From contig JAWHQI010000185.1 of the NCBI GenBank assembly GCA_033032865.1, positions 868,001 to 932,000 of the forward strand: a stretch of 64,000 nucleotides of DNA, written 5' to 3'. Below, piece by piece: positions 56,499-64,000 of this stretch. The notes below the pieces were generated by a model. That model saw only the letters and a program-made list of their open reading frames with translations. It was not told the origin of the DNA and did not search any database. The position numbers and the translations under genes are program-made. The DNA is from Dactylorhiza incarnata (Eukaryota; Streptophyta; Magnoliopsida; Asparagales; Orchidaceae). Numbering within the stretch: position 1 is the first letter of the stretch; every line of letters starts with the position of its first letter.

Positions 56499-56503
56499 GA
56501 TAT

Positions 56504-57644
56504 CGACGTAACGTCTACATCTGAGTTCATCCAAAGCTAAGAAGAAATTCGAAGCCACATCGATAAGAATTCAGAGGTGCGTAGACATGAAGGTTGATGA
56601 AGTCGACACAGCGTCGAATACAGTCAGAAAAGGATGCTTTTTCCGCTATCCTTTTAGGACCTTTTCAGAAGGACCACTAGGATAGAGACAGTCCTCCAAC
56701 GGCTCGTTTGTTGCCAAGAATAGAATGAAGCATTCCAGGACACAGAAAAATCACTTTTGGAAGCTATTCAAAATGGATTGACGGGTCGAGAACAAAAGAA
56801 GAATGGAAATTAGGTGAATTCTTTTTTAGGACAAGCCAAAAGGAGAAATGCTTTTGAAAATTTGATCATACACAATAAGTATGCAAAAAAGAGTAGAAGA
56901 GAATACTGTATAGCAATTACATTGGTCTGTCTGTCGATTAGGGTTGCTTCTTCTTCTTCCTCCTTCAACCCTTAGAGACACATATAGAAATCAAGTGCTC
57001 TCTCTCTCTGTACAGGAAATATACAGGGCTGCTTCTTATTCTACATCTCACAGCAGCCAGATTAAAAGAAGCTCTCAGATAAAAGGATCTGAGAAACATA
57101 ACCCTTGCAAATCATCACAATCATAAGCAAGGGTTCATCATCAGCAGATCTAGTGAAAGAAAATAGAAATTGAACTTGAGAAAAGCTTCTAAAGAATTTT
57201 GAGAACATAATTCTTTATCTTCTACTTCCTTCTTACCCTATTCTACTACTGTAACAGAGTTTTCAGAATCCCTCTTCCATGATATTCAGTGGTTCAAGAT
57301 CTCCTTATCAAAAGATCTTTTGTTCTAAAAGTCTTCTTATCAAAAGACTCATGCACAAGTTGTGCAATCCTACCAGGGAGGTAGAAGAGAGGGCTACCCA
57401 CATTTTGGGGAACCTCTATAAAAATCTTGTGTCTTCTATGTTGTTCATTTTTTGTGCTATCCCATTTTATAGCTTATTGTATTTCTTCTTTATATTTACA
57501 GCATTAAATTATTCTGTGCTAGTTTTGTTTAGTGAATAATACCTTGGTATTTTATTGTATGCATAGTTAAGGTAAATATATTTTAAATCTCTATTCCCCC
57601 CCCCCCCCTCTAGAGAATTCTTAGAGGCACACTGTGCACATTCA
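56504..57644 (+). repeat. Element F LTR, right part
   Basis: Continues the TCGACG-rich sequence (tcgacgtaacgtc, gaagtcgacacagcgtcgaa) after the Athila target-site duplication and ends gtgcacattca. A C run lies at about 57597-57608. A pyrimidine tract and splice-like sequences occur, but no gene. Confidence 0.75.
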
Positions 57645-57646
57645 AT

Positions 57647-57658
57647 TGGTATCAGAGG
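57647..57658 (+). other. Primer-binding site of element F
   Basis: TGGTATCAGAGG, two bases after the LTR end, followed by gag. Confidence 0.85.
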
Positions 57659-57769
57659 GAGGTTGATCATTAAAAGATTAATACCTTGATCAAAAGATTT
57701 CCTACTCTCATTTATTCATTTTAAAATTAATTAAAACTATTTTTTAAAGAAAAGGAGTTCTAAGGATTA

Positions 57770-58153
57770 TGCATCAACAAGACCCCCAGTGTGTAATCTA
57801 ATCAATTTTACACTCTAGAAGGCCAAAATAAAACTTTATATGAACTCTATTAATGGGGACATCTTTGATGTTATCATTTTAGGTCCTCCAGCCCCATACA
57901 AGAAAGATGCCAGTGGACCTTCAACACAGGAACCTGTACCAGGGCTGAGTGGACAGAGACAGAGAAGAAGTAGAAGGAATGTGATGCCAGGGCTATGAAT
58001 ATTTTGGTATCCACCATGTCAGATGATATTTTCCAGAAGGTAGCTGACTGCCAATCAACCAAAGAGAACTGGGATTCCCTTTCCAGAATGGTAGAAGGAA
58101 GTTCTGATGAAAGAACGGACATGAAGTCCCTTCTCATATCCCAATATGAGAAC
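57770..58153 (+). pseudogene. Copia gag fragment, element F
   Basis: The plus strand shows NGDIFDVIILGPPAPYKKD at about 57850-57910. After a frame change near 57960 comes ARAMNILVSTMSDDIFQKVA, then WDSLSRMVEGSSDERTDMKS, ending abruptly at 58153. This is the UBN2-type gag core seen in element A. Several stops and the frame change make it non-functional. Confidence 0.65.
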
Positions 58154-58946
58154 TGTTAACGCCAGGAAAATCTTGACCTCAAGATTCAGACCGATGCAGC
58201 CGGAGGCTACTCGCCCAGCAGTCCAACGAGATGGCTTGGCTGGCGACGATGACGAAGCTAGAAGAGCAACGAACCGGACCCCAGGTGCTGCGGCAGGGAG
58301 GTCCCACCACGTACCCAGAAGCTCAAGAGAGTCTTCCCCTCCGAAACCAAAGTGGCCGAGCTTGGTACAGGGAAGGCACCGACTTGGCTGAAAGCAAGGG
58401 TGACGGGCTCGAGAGTTCGGGAATCGGGGTCCAAAAACTCAAGTCCAGGTGCCAATCCAAGTACCCCTGGGGTCCTATTTATAGGAAAACCAAAGGGTAT
58501 GGGGCTTTTTATAGCCCAGCCCCCAACCCAACGACTATGGGTTACTCGGCGAGTACTATGCCATAGTCACCCATCTGGCGAGTATTGGGTGATGCTCGCA
58601 CACGCTGGGCCAATACTCGCTCAGGGCTTCTGCTGTCTTCTGCGTGCGGCGAGCTCTTCTGGTCGATACTCGCCTACTTGGCGACTATCACCTGCATACT
58701 CGCCCGGGTCTCTTCTGCTTCTGCCTTGGACTGCTGGTCTCTGTGTTGACCCTTTGACCTTTGACTTCTATCTACGTGGGGGGGGGGGGGGGGGTCCACC
58801 CTCAGAGAATGAGGGTTGTATGCAATCCCCGCTCTTTGCGAGTAACTTAGTTGCTCGGAAAGAATCATCCAACCTTCATTCGACGAGATTGTCCACTGGT
58901 GACTATTGGCTTAAACTCGCCTTCTCGCCGGCCGATGCTCGAACTC
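58154..58946. other. Possible LTR/leader of the GC-rich block
   Basis: Contains two minus-strand TATA-like palindromes (cctatttatagg at about 58477 and ctttttatagcc at about 58505), then direct and inverted tactcgcc motifs and a 17-base G run (58778-58794). Small ORFs on both strands are unconvincing. Confidence 0.35.
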
Positions 58947-58954
58947 TATAAATA
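58947..58954 (+). promoter_or_regulatory. TATA box before gene 1 of the GC-rich block
   Basis: ctctataaatagagggg, 48 bp upstream of the ATG at 59002. Its context matches the TATA box of the next gene. Confidence 0.6.
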
Positions 58955-59001
58955 GAGGGGCAGGGGTCTCTGATGGCACGTCTTTTCTGAACTCGCTCAA
59001 G

Positions 59002-60585
59002 ATGGCGCGCGACTATGCTGCAGATGCTAAGGCGGCCATGGCTGGTCTTGTGGGCCTGTTTGACGGTCCTTCGCTCCCTCCATGCCTAGGTCCCGAGGTT
59101 GAGGACTTCCTCGCTTCTAAGAAGAGGGAGAGGCTGGCGAAGAAGAAGAAGAAAGGGAAGAAGAAGGTCGCTGAAGAGGAGGTCGCCGCCCCTTTGGACG
59201 ACCAACATCAGCAATTGTTGGACGACTTGGGGATTTCTAACGAGGGCGACTCGCCGGCCACTGATCCTCCTGCTCTGAAGGTCGCCGAGGAGGCGAGCAT
59301 GCCTGGAACCTCGACCCAGAATCAACCGGAGAATCCCGCTCTTGCGCGAGGTGGGAGCTACCTACTCGCCACCTTCTTTGATTAGTATCAACATGGTCTG
59401 TAGTTGCTAAATGTTTCTTCTATGCTCGCAAATTCGTCCACCATCGGTGCTCAGGAGGAGCCTCTGGTCGTACCTCCTCTGAGATCATCGCCCATGATCT
59501 CGCCTAGGGGTGGTGGGCGCTCGGCGCGAGTTCTTCACAGCTCCTTGCTGGAGAAGAGGCCGATGAGCGAGCAACGGGCTCCTCTGGCGGGCAGCGTGCT
59601 TCCGCCACCACCGCCTCTTCAATCTTCGGGTTTGGAGAGCAACTCGCAGCTGCCCGTAGGTGGGCTTCCGCCACCTCCTCCTTTTCCTCCATCCGCCATG
59701 ACTCAGGGCGAGCAGCGCCCTTCAACTTCTACCGCTCCCTCAACCCACCAGGCCGAATCCTCGCGTCATGGTGGGACTGAGGGCCCTTCGGGCTTCTTTC
59801 CTCCGAGGGGGGAGGGCGACCATCCGATAGTCGCGGTCGCGGGAACGCGCCTCCTAGCCGAGGTCAGACCGCTGGGTCCCATCCTGCTCGGCGAGGCGAC
59901 CATCACCACAGCGCGTCTCCTCAGCGAGGCAGGGGATCTCCTCGCCGTCACTCTCGCAGTCCTCGGCCAGGTACTTGGTCGCCATCTTTGATAGTCGCTG
60001 CTGTCTTCGCTCTGTTCCTTTCGTCGTCAAAGTTCTGACATTCTTACCTTTTTTGTAGCTTGCGCTCGTACTCCCATAGGAGCCTTGATCGACGTCGCCG
60101 GGCTTCCTTCTCACGAGTACCAGGAGAGGGCTACTCGCACGATCCTGGATCTGGAGGCGAAGCTAGAGCGCCTGGCGGTCAGCGAGCCTCATCGTCGCCT
60201 GACTGATATGGAGTCGCGGGTTGAGCGCCTGGCGAGCACTGACGCTCATTGTCGCTTGACCGAGCTGGAGGTGCGAGTATCACGGCTGGAAGAGTTCGAT
60301 ACTCGCCTGGCTGGTGCAGAATCTTGCCTTCACATTGTCAGCGATCTGGAGCGTCGAGTTGCGAGGTTCGAGCATCGCCAGCAGCTGCATCATGACGAGA
60401 TGGTGGAGATGTGCGGGAGCATGGACTCGGTCGGTCGGCTGGCGAGGATTGAATACCAGTTGCGACAAGGTGAGGACGCGATGTCCGTGGCCTCCGAGCA
60501 CTTCAAGCGAGCTCGCAGCTTGGGCTGGGTCGGGCGACATCCTCAGCCTCCGAATCTTCAGGCAAATCTCCAGGCGCCTCCCTAG
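59002..60585 (+). CDS. Unrecognised transposon-associated coiled-coil protein (multi-exon, probably frameshifted)
   Basis: Exon 1 starts at ATG 59002 (MARDYAADAKAAMAGLVGLF) with a lysine tract KKKKKGKKK, and reaches a gt donor near 59351. A proline-rich exon (from about 59455: LVVPPLRSSPMISPRGGG, LPPPPPLQS) runs to a donor at 59971. The last exon starts after tttttgtag (60058) and reads to TAG 60583-60585. It contains about 20-residue coiled-coil repeats (RRLTDMESRVERLAS / CRLTELEVRVSRLEE). The proline-rich frame and the frame needed to splice into the last exon differ by one base; a G run at about 59808-59816 is the likely site of an indel. The exon 1 to 2 phase does not match either. No enzymatic motif. 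I do not recognise the family; it may be a gag-like or accessory protein. Confidence 0.4.
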
Positions 60586-60961
60586 ATGTCGTCTTCTTTT
60601 TTCTTTCTTTCTACGCTATGTCGCCCTTGGCGAGCATTCCTGTAACTCTGAACAATTTCTTATTGATGTAATATTATTTCGGCGAGTATTGGAAACTCGC
60701 CTTTCATTACTTGCTCTGCTTTCTTTTTTTGTGATGGATTTTTTGTCAAATTTTTCTGTCTTCTTTAACTTTGGCGAGTAGTGTATATATGTCGCTTATA
60801 TCTGGCGAGCTTCTTTCATGCTTCTTCTTGCAGGTCTTCGTGCTTTGGAAGTCGGCACCTTTATGACGCGCGCTGCTGAGTTGGCGACCTTGTCTTAATA
60901 CTCGCCACCCCCTTATTCCTAATCGCGCCGTCGTGCTCGATAAGCCAAGCTACCCGACTAC
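60586..60961. other. Spacer between the two genes of the GC-rich block
   Basis: T-rich 3' sequence of gene 1, then several ggcgagtat / tactcgcc motifs leading to the promoter of gene 2. Confidence 0.4.
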
Positions 60962-60969
60962 TATAAATA
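60962..60969 (+). promoter_or_regulatory. TATA box before gene 2 of the GC-rich block
   Basis: actataaataggggggtg, about 125 bp upstream of ATG 61094. The transcription start is probably near 60995. Confidence 0.6.
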
Positions 60970-61093
60970 GGGGGGTGGGTGAGTATTTATTACGCTTTTG
61001 GCGATCTTCCAACTCACACGCGAGTATCTTCCGTCCTCCTCTCCTCTTTTCGCATTCTCCGATACTCTCCTTTCTTGCCTTCTCTCCTCCAAG

Positions 61094-62995
61094 ATGACTG
61101 ACGAGGCGACCGTCCGGCGTGCCAATCACGCCAAGAACTTTGCGGCGACCACCTTCAAGAAGTCTGTCACGACCGAGAAGGACTTGGAGCTCTTCTCGGC
61201 GAAGTACATTCCGCCAGGGTTTGTCGCTCGGCTTCCTCGCCAGGGCGAGCGACTAAACACCGTCCTAACCACCGAGCGGGTGTTCCCTACTCGCCACTTC
61301 GAGGTGGGCTTGCGACTACCATTGTGGACGGAGTTCAGCCAGATACTCCGTTACTTTGGGATAGTCCCTGCCCAGATCAACCATAATGGGGTGGCGATAA
61401 TCGTGGGGTTCCTCTGCTATCTGCGCGACCAGGGGATCGCCTTCGACCTCTCCGTCTTCAGGCGGATATTCCATTTCATGGCGACAGGCGAGGGCGTCGT
61501 CTTCTTGTGCAGCCATGTCTGTACGCTGGCCGGCACGGCGAAGAATAATCATCGCTGGGGAGAGAGACTAGTCGTCATCACAGGCGACTTCCAAGCAATC
61601 CCTGATAGGTCCTTCCAGCCGCCGGAGAGCGCCTTCGGTGGAGAGAAACTGCTCGAATCCTTCAAGAATCGCCGCCTTGATGTGCTATTCTGGAGGAGGC
61701 GAGTAGACGAACTCGCTGAGGTGTTCCAGGGCGAAGGTAACCTACCACGCGAGTATTCGCAATACTCGTTCTTCGTCTTTAATTTGGCGACTAACTGGAG
61801 ATATCTCTCTTTTTGTTGCAGCAGTCCGCGTTCTGCCACGTGAAATTCTCCCCGTGGCGACGAAGGCGGCGGCTTCCACACAGGGAGGTGCGGGAACCTC
61901 TGTTCGTGGGGATGGGGTCTACTCGCCCATCGACTTGTCGCCAGGAGGCGATGAGCCCTTGATCGTCGGCGAAGGTTCTGGGCCGTCGAAGAAGCGGAAG
62001 GAGAGGGGCGAGCCCTCCGAGCCCTCGAGGAAGAAGAAGGAGGTCGCTCACAGGGACCTTGGTAAGAAGGCGGACGCTTCTGAGGCTGGCGAGCCTTACG
62101 CCCACCCGAATTTCAACCTCGGCGGGCGTGGCGAGGATGACTATGGTCGCCCCTTGGTGACCTGGACGGAGAGCGCCCACGAGGTGACTTTAAGCTCCAA
62201 CCTGCCCGCCTGGTCGGAGGACTGTGAGGACAAAGGCGAGGCTTACGACGTGACCTTTGCCATCTATGGTCGCGCAGACGCCGAAGTCCTGTCGGACGCT
62301 TCTACCGAGTATCTGGCTCACCAGACCTCGCGCTCCTTACTGTGATCTGCCGAGCTGGCCCATTCGACAGCAAGGCGATTGCTCGAGTACGAAGGGGTGA
62401 TCAAGATCCAAAGCAATAAGATGATCGCCATGGGGCTCAAAGAGAAGGAGCATGAGGTACTCGCCTCGCTTCTATACTCGCTTCTGGGATACTCGCCACT
62501 TTGCCGAATAGTTTGCTTACCTTCCGGGCTTTCTCGTTTTTGCAGGCCGCCGAGGTGGAGATGGCGAAGAAGACCTCCCAGATGGAGAAGGAGATGGAGG
62601 ACAACCGCCTGGCCTTGGAGGCCGCCCAAGTTCGCATCGCTGAGCTGGAAACTCGGCCTGCCGAGCAACAGCCAGCGGTGGCGGGCCCCTCCCGGGTCGG
62701 CAAGCAGATCCGGATGCTCGGCGACGATATGCCTCGCATTCGCCGGGAGATCGCACGAGCAACGGGGACTGTCATCCTAAGACAACTGAAGGCGGACGAC
62801 CTTCTGAAGCCGGCGGCGATGGAGCTGACAGTGGTGGACCTCATGCCGGCGCTGCTCGCCGAGGAGTCCACCTCCCCCTTGCGAGTATCTCCCCAGCTGT
62901 CCGGTGACTCCGAGGATGATGATTCCGAGGATGAGGATGATGACGATGGTGGCGATGATCCGGATGCTGATATTGATGGCGAGGATGACGTCTAA
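61094..62995 (+). CDS. Putative gypsy-type transposon protein (PF04195-like), three exons, one nonsense codon
   Basis: Exon 1 is 61094-61736, intron 61737-61821 (g|gtaacc ... ttgcag|c), exon 2 61822-62456, intron 62457-62545 (gag|gtactc ... ttgcag|gcc), exon 3 62546-62995. Splicing keeps one frame. Residues about 70-150 contain FEVGLRLPLWTEFSQILRYF, then GIVPAQINHNGVAIIVGFLC, the signature of the plant putative gypsy-type transposon domain. Exon 2 has a basic KKRKERGEPSEPSRKKK stretch (possible nuclear signal); exon 3 has a coiled coil (MEKEMEDNRLALEAAQVRIA) and a strongly acidic end (DDDSEDEDDDDGGDD). TGA at 62343-62345 interrupts exon 2, with homologous-looking sequence after it. The start MTDEATV was chosen over an upstream in-frame ATG because of the TATA position. 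Function is unknown; such ORFs accompany Tat/Retand-type elements. Confidence 0.65.
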
Positions 62996-63137
62996 TCGCC
63001 TGGGCACCCTTTTTTGCTCGCCCGACGACCTTTTGTAAACCCCTTGAAGATTCTTTTGTAATTTATACGAAATATATAAATGAAAAAAGGACAAGATTTT
63101 GCTCGCCTGTTTCTTCTGCCTTGCTTCCTGTCTTGAA
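62996..63137 (+). terminator. 3' end region of gene 2
   Basis: After the TAA come ttttgtaaa, tttgtaattt and aaatatataaatgaaaaaagg, plant-type far-upstream and near-upstream polyadenylation elements. Confidence 0.4.
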
Positions 63138-63245
63138 TGTCGCTTAGGCTCCTAGGCTCGAGGCGAGATTGAATGCTCGCTAGGCCCTTAGGATCAGGGC
63201 GAGATTGAGTGCTCGCTATGCTCTTAGGTTCGAGGCGAGTTTGAG
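63138..63245. repeat. 36-bp tandem repeat, three units
   Basis: Units start tgtcgctta, tgctcgcta and tgctcgcta at 63138, 63174 and 63210, each with an aggcgagattgag-like end. They carry the same cgag/ctcg core as the dispersed motif of this block. Confidence 0.8.
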
Positions 63246-63340
63246 CGCTCGTACCTGCATACTCGCACCTGCATGCTCGCATGTGTATACTCGCCCATCT
63301 GGCGAGTATTACCTACATACTCGCCTTCTCAATGGTACCT

Positions 63341-63474
63341 TCTGATTGAGTCGAGTCGTGAGGGGCACTTGGAGGGTCCCGAGGGACACATGTTCTCAAG
63401 GCCCGACCTTGCACCTGGTGAAGAGTTCATTAGAATCACTTAATAATAATGGACCTTTTAAGGGGAAAGAGATA
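63341..63474. other. Unassigned sequence before the 94-bp repeats
   Basis: Starts where the tactcgcc motif stops. Contains gagggtcccgagggacac, a diverged version of the repeat unit that follows. Confidence 0.35.
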
Positions 63475-63733
63475 GGGAATGGCAGTCGGGGAGGTCTGGA
63501 GGGACACATCTTCCCGAGGCCTCCATCCTACTTGGATACCGAATCTCGACGAAGAATGACGTCAAGTAGGGAATGGCAGTCGGGGAGGTCTGGAGGGACA
63601 AATCTTCCCGAGGCCTCCATCCTACTTGGATACCGAATGTCGACGAAGAGTGACGTCAAGTAGGGAATGGCGGTCGGGGAGGTCTAAGGGAACACACCAT
63701 CCCGAGGTCTCCATCCTACTTGGATGCCAGAAT
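63475..63733. repeat. 94-bp tandem repeat, 2.8 units
   Basis: Units begin gggaatggcagtcgggg at 63475, 63569 and 63663 (exact 94-bp steps) and contain cttcccgaggcctccatcct, tacttggatacc and cgacgaagaatgacgtcaag. The first two are nearly identical; the third is more diverged and incomplete. ORFs across them are artefacts. Confidence 0.85.
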
Positions 63734-64000
63734 GTCTCCATTCTTTGGTCGGTCGAATCGGTCTTGCCCTTCCCTAAGTTGGAATGTCGGCTTCCAGACT
63801 TCCCCCTGGTAATCTCTCTAGTCGGACGAGAAGTGCGGTCGGTGGGAATCGCGGCCAACGTGCAAGGGGGGAGCTGATCTCGACCGTCCTTACAGAAGTT
63901 TGGACTTAAGGGAATGCACACCCGAGGTGCTGTCCCATCATCCATTCTGAGTTTTTACGAGGGTGAAGTCGGAGGCTCGTCTTCCAACTTGCGGCGTCAA
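63734..64000. other. Window end, no gene seen
   Basis: GC-moderate sequence after the 94-bp repeats, probably the same repetitive element continuing past the window. Confidence 0.3.

Larger units (their letters stand above)
45560..58153 (+). mobile_element. Element F: Ty1/copia 5' LTR plus gag start, split by the Athila element
   Basis: The LTR starts TGTTGGGAAAAACCCC at 45560, is interrupted at 45965/56504 by the Athila-like element, and ends CA at 57644, giving a rejoined LTR of about 1.55 kb. A primer-binding site and gag sequence follow until 58153, where homology stops. No 3' LTR of F was found in the window. It is therefore truncated by the GC-rich block, or its remainder lies beyond the window. 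Its gag is related to that of element A. Confidence 0.75.
58154..63340 (+). mobile_element. GC-rich transposon-derived block (probable Gypsy/Retand-type, ends not certain)
   Basis: Begins at an abrupt junction with element F gag; TGTTAACGCC at 58154 could be an LTR start, but no second LTR is in the window. It holds two TATA-driven, intron-containing plus-strand genes, one of the putative gypsy-type transposon protein family, and is saturated with tactcgcc/ggcgagta motifs. I found no RT, integrase, primer-binding site or polypurine tract. It could be the accessory-gene part of a larger element continuing right of 64000, or a non-autonomous derivative. Confidence 0.5.

Noticed and set aside
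58352..58951. 199-codon plus-strand ORF before gene 1 of the GC-rich block
   Set aside because: No domain; it crosses the G17 run and runs into the TATA box of the next gene; its composition follows the GC content.
1..64000. Intact host genes, tRNA or rRNA genes
   Set aside because: Apart from exon scraps (RecA-like, UDP-xylose synthase, OTU-like) I saw no complete multi-exon host gene and no cloverleaf or rRNA-like sequence; the tRNA-related matches are primer-binding sites.

Overview
This window looks like an intergenic region of a flowering-plant nuclear genome, built almost entirely of nested LTR retrotransposons, Helitrons and MITEs. The evidence is plant-type primer-binding sites (TGGTATCAGAGC and TGGCGCCGTTGCCGGGGA), Ty1/copia and Ty3/gypsy polyproteins, a Tourist-like MITE, Helitron ends, and exon scraps of plant genes (a RecA-like exon and the 3' end of a UDP-xylose synthase gene). 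I saw no intact host gene, tRNA or rRNA. The species cannot be named from the sequence.

Layout. 1-1294: AT-rich sequence with one RecA-like exon. 1295-5901 (element A): a minus-strand, gag-only Copia derivative whose 5' LTR is truncated. 5902-9550: host sequence with a UDP-xylose synthase pseudogene, Helitron-related repeats and a duplicated exon-like segment. 9551-26200 (element B): a large Copia element, probably SIRE-like, with a perfect 5-bp target-site duplication. Its gag-pol is full of stop codons and it carries an antisense ORF. A minus-strand Gypsy derivative (element C, 16593-22163) splits that ORF. 26241-38860 (element D): a Copia element with 234-bp LTRs, whose RNase H domain is split by a younger, nearly intact Copia element (E, 30247-38269). 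38861-45559: host sequence with a Tourist-like MITE, a MULE-associated OTU-type pseudogene, two tandem Helitron-like elements with GC-rich palindromic arrays, and an inverted-repeat MITE. 45560-58153 (element F): a Copia LTR plus gag start. Its LTR is split by a very young, complete Athila-like Gypsy element (45966-56498) that has intact gag-protease and RT-RNaseH-integrase ORFs. 58154-64000: a GC-rich transposon-derived block with two TATA-driven, intron-containing genes; one encodes a putative gypsy-type transposon protein. Motif TACTCGCC/GGCGAGTA recurs throughout, and tandem repeats close the window.

The insertion order can be read directly. C lies in B, E lies in D and Athila lies in F, each with a recognisable target-site duplication. 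By-eye LTR divergence agrees: about 5% for D, about 2% for E and about 0.1% for Athila. The Athila element is the only one here with a plausible claim to recent mobility.

The most unusual signals are the antisense ORF with its own duplicated promoter-like segment in B, the palindromic CACGCCCGTG array in the Athila promoter, CGTCGA-type motif arrays in the LTRs of several Copia families, the Helitron palindrome arrays, and the motif-saturated GC-rich block at the right end.
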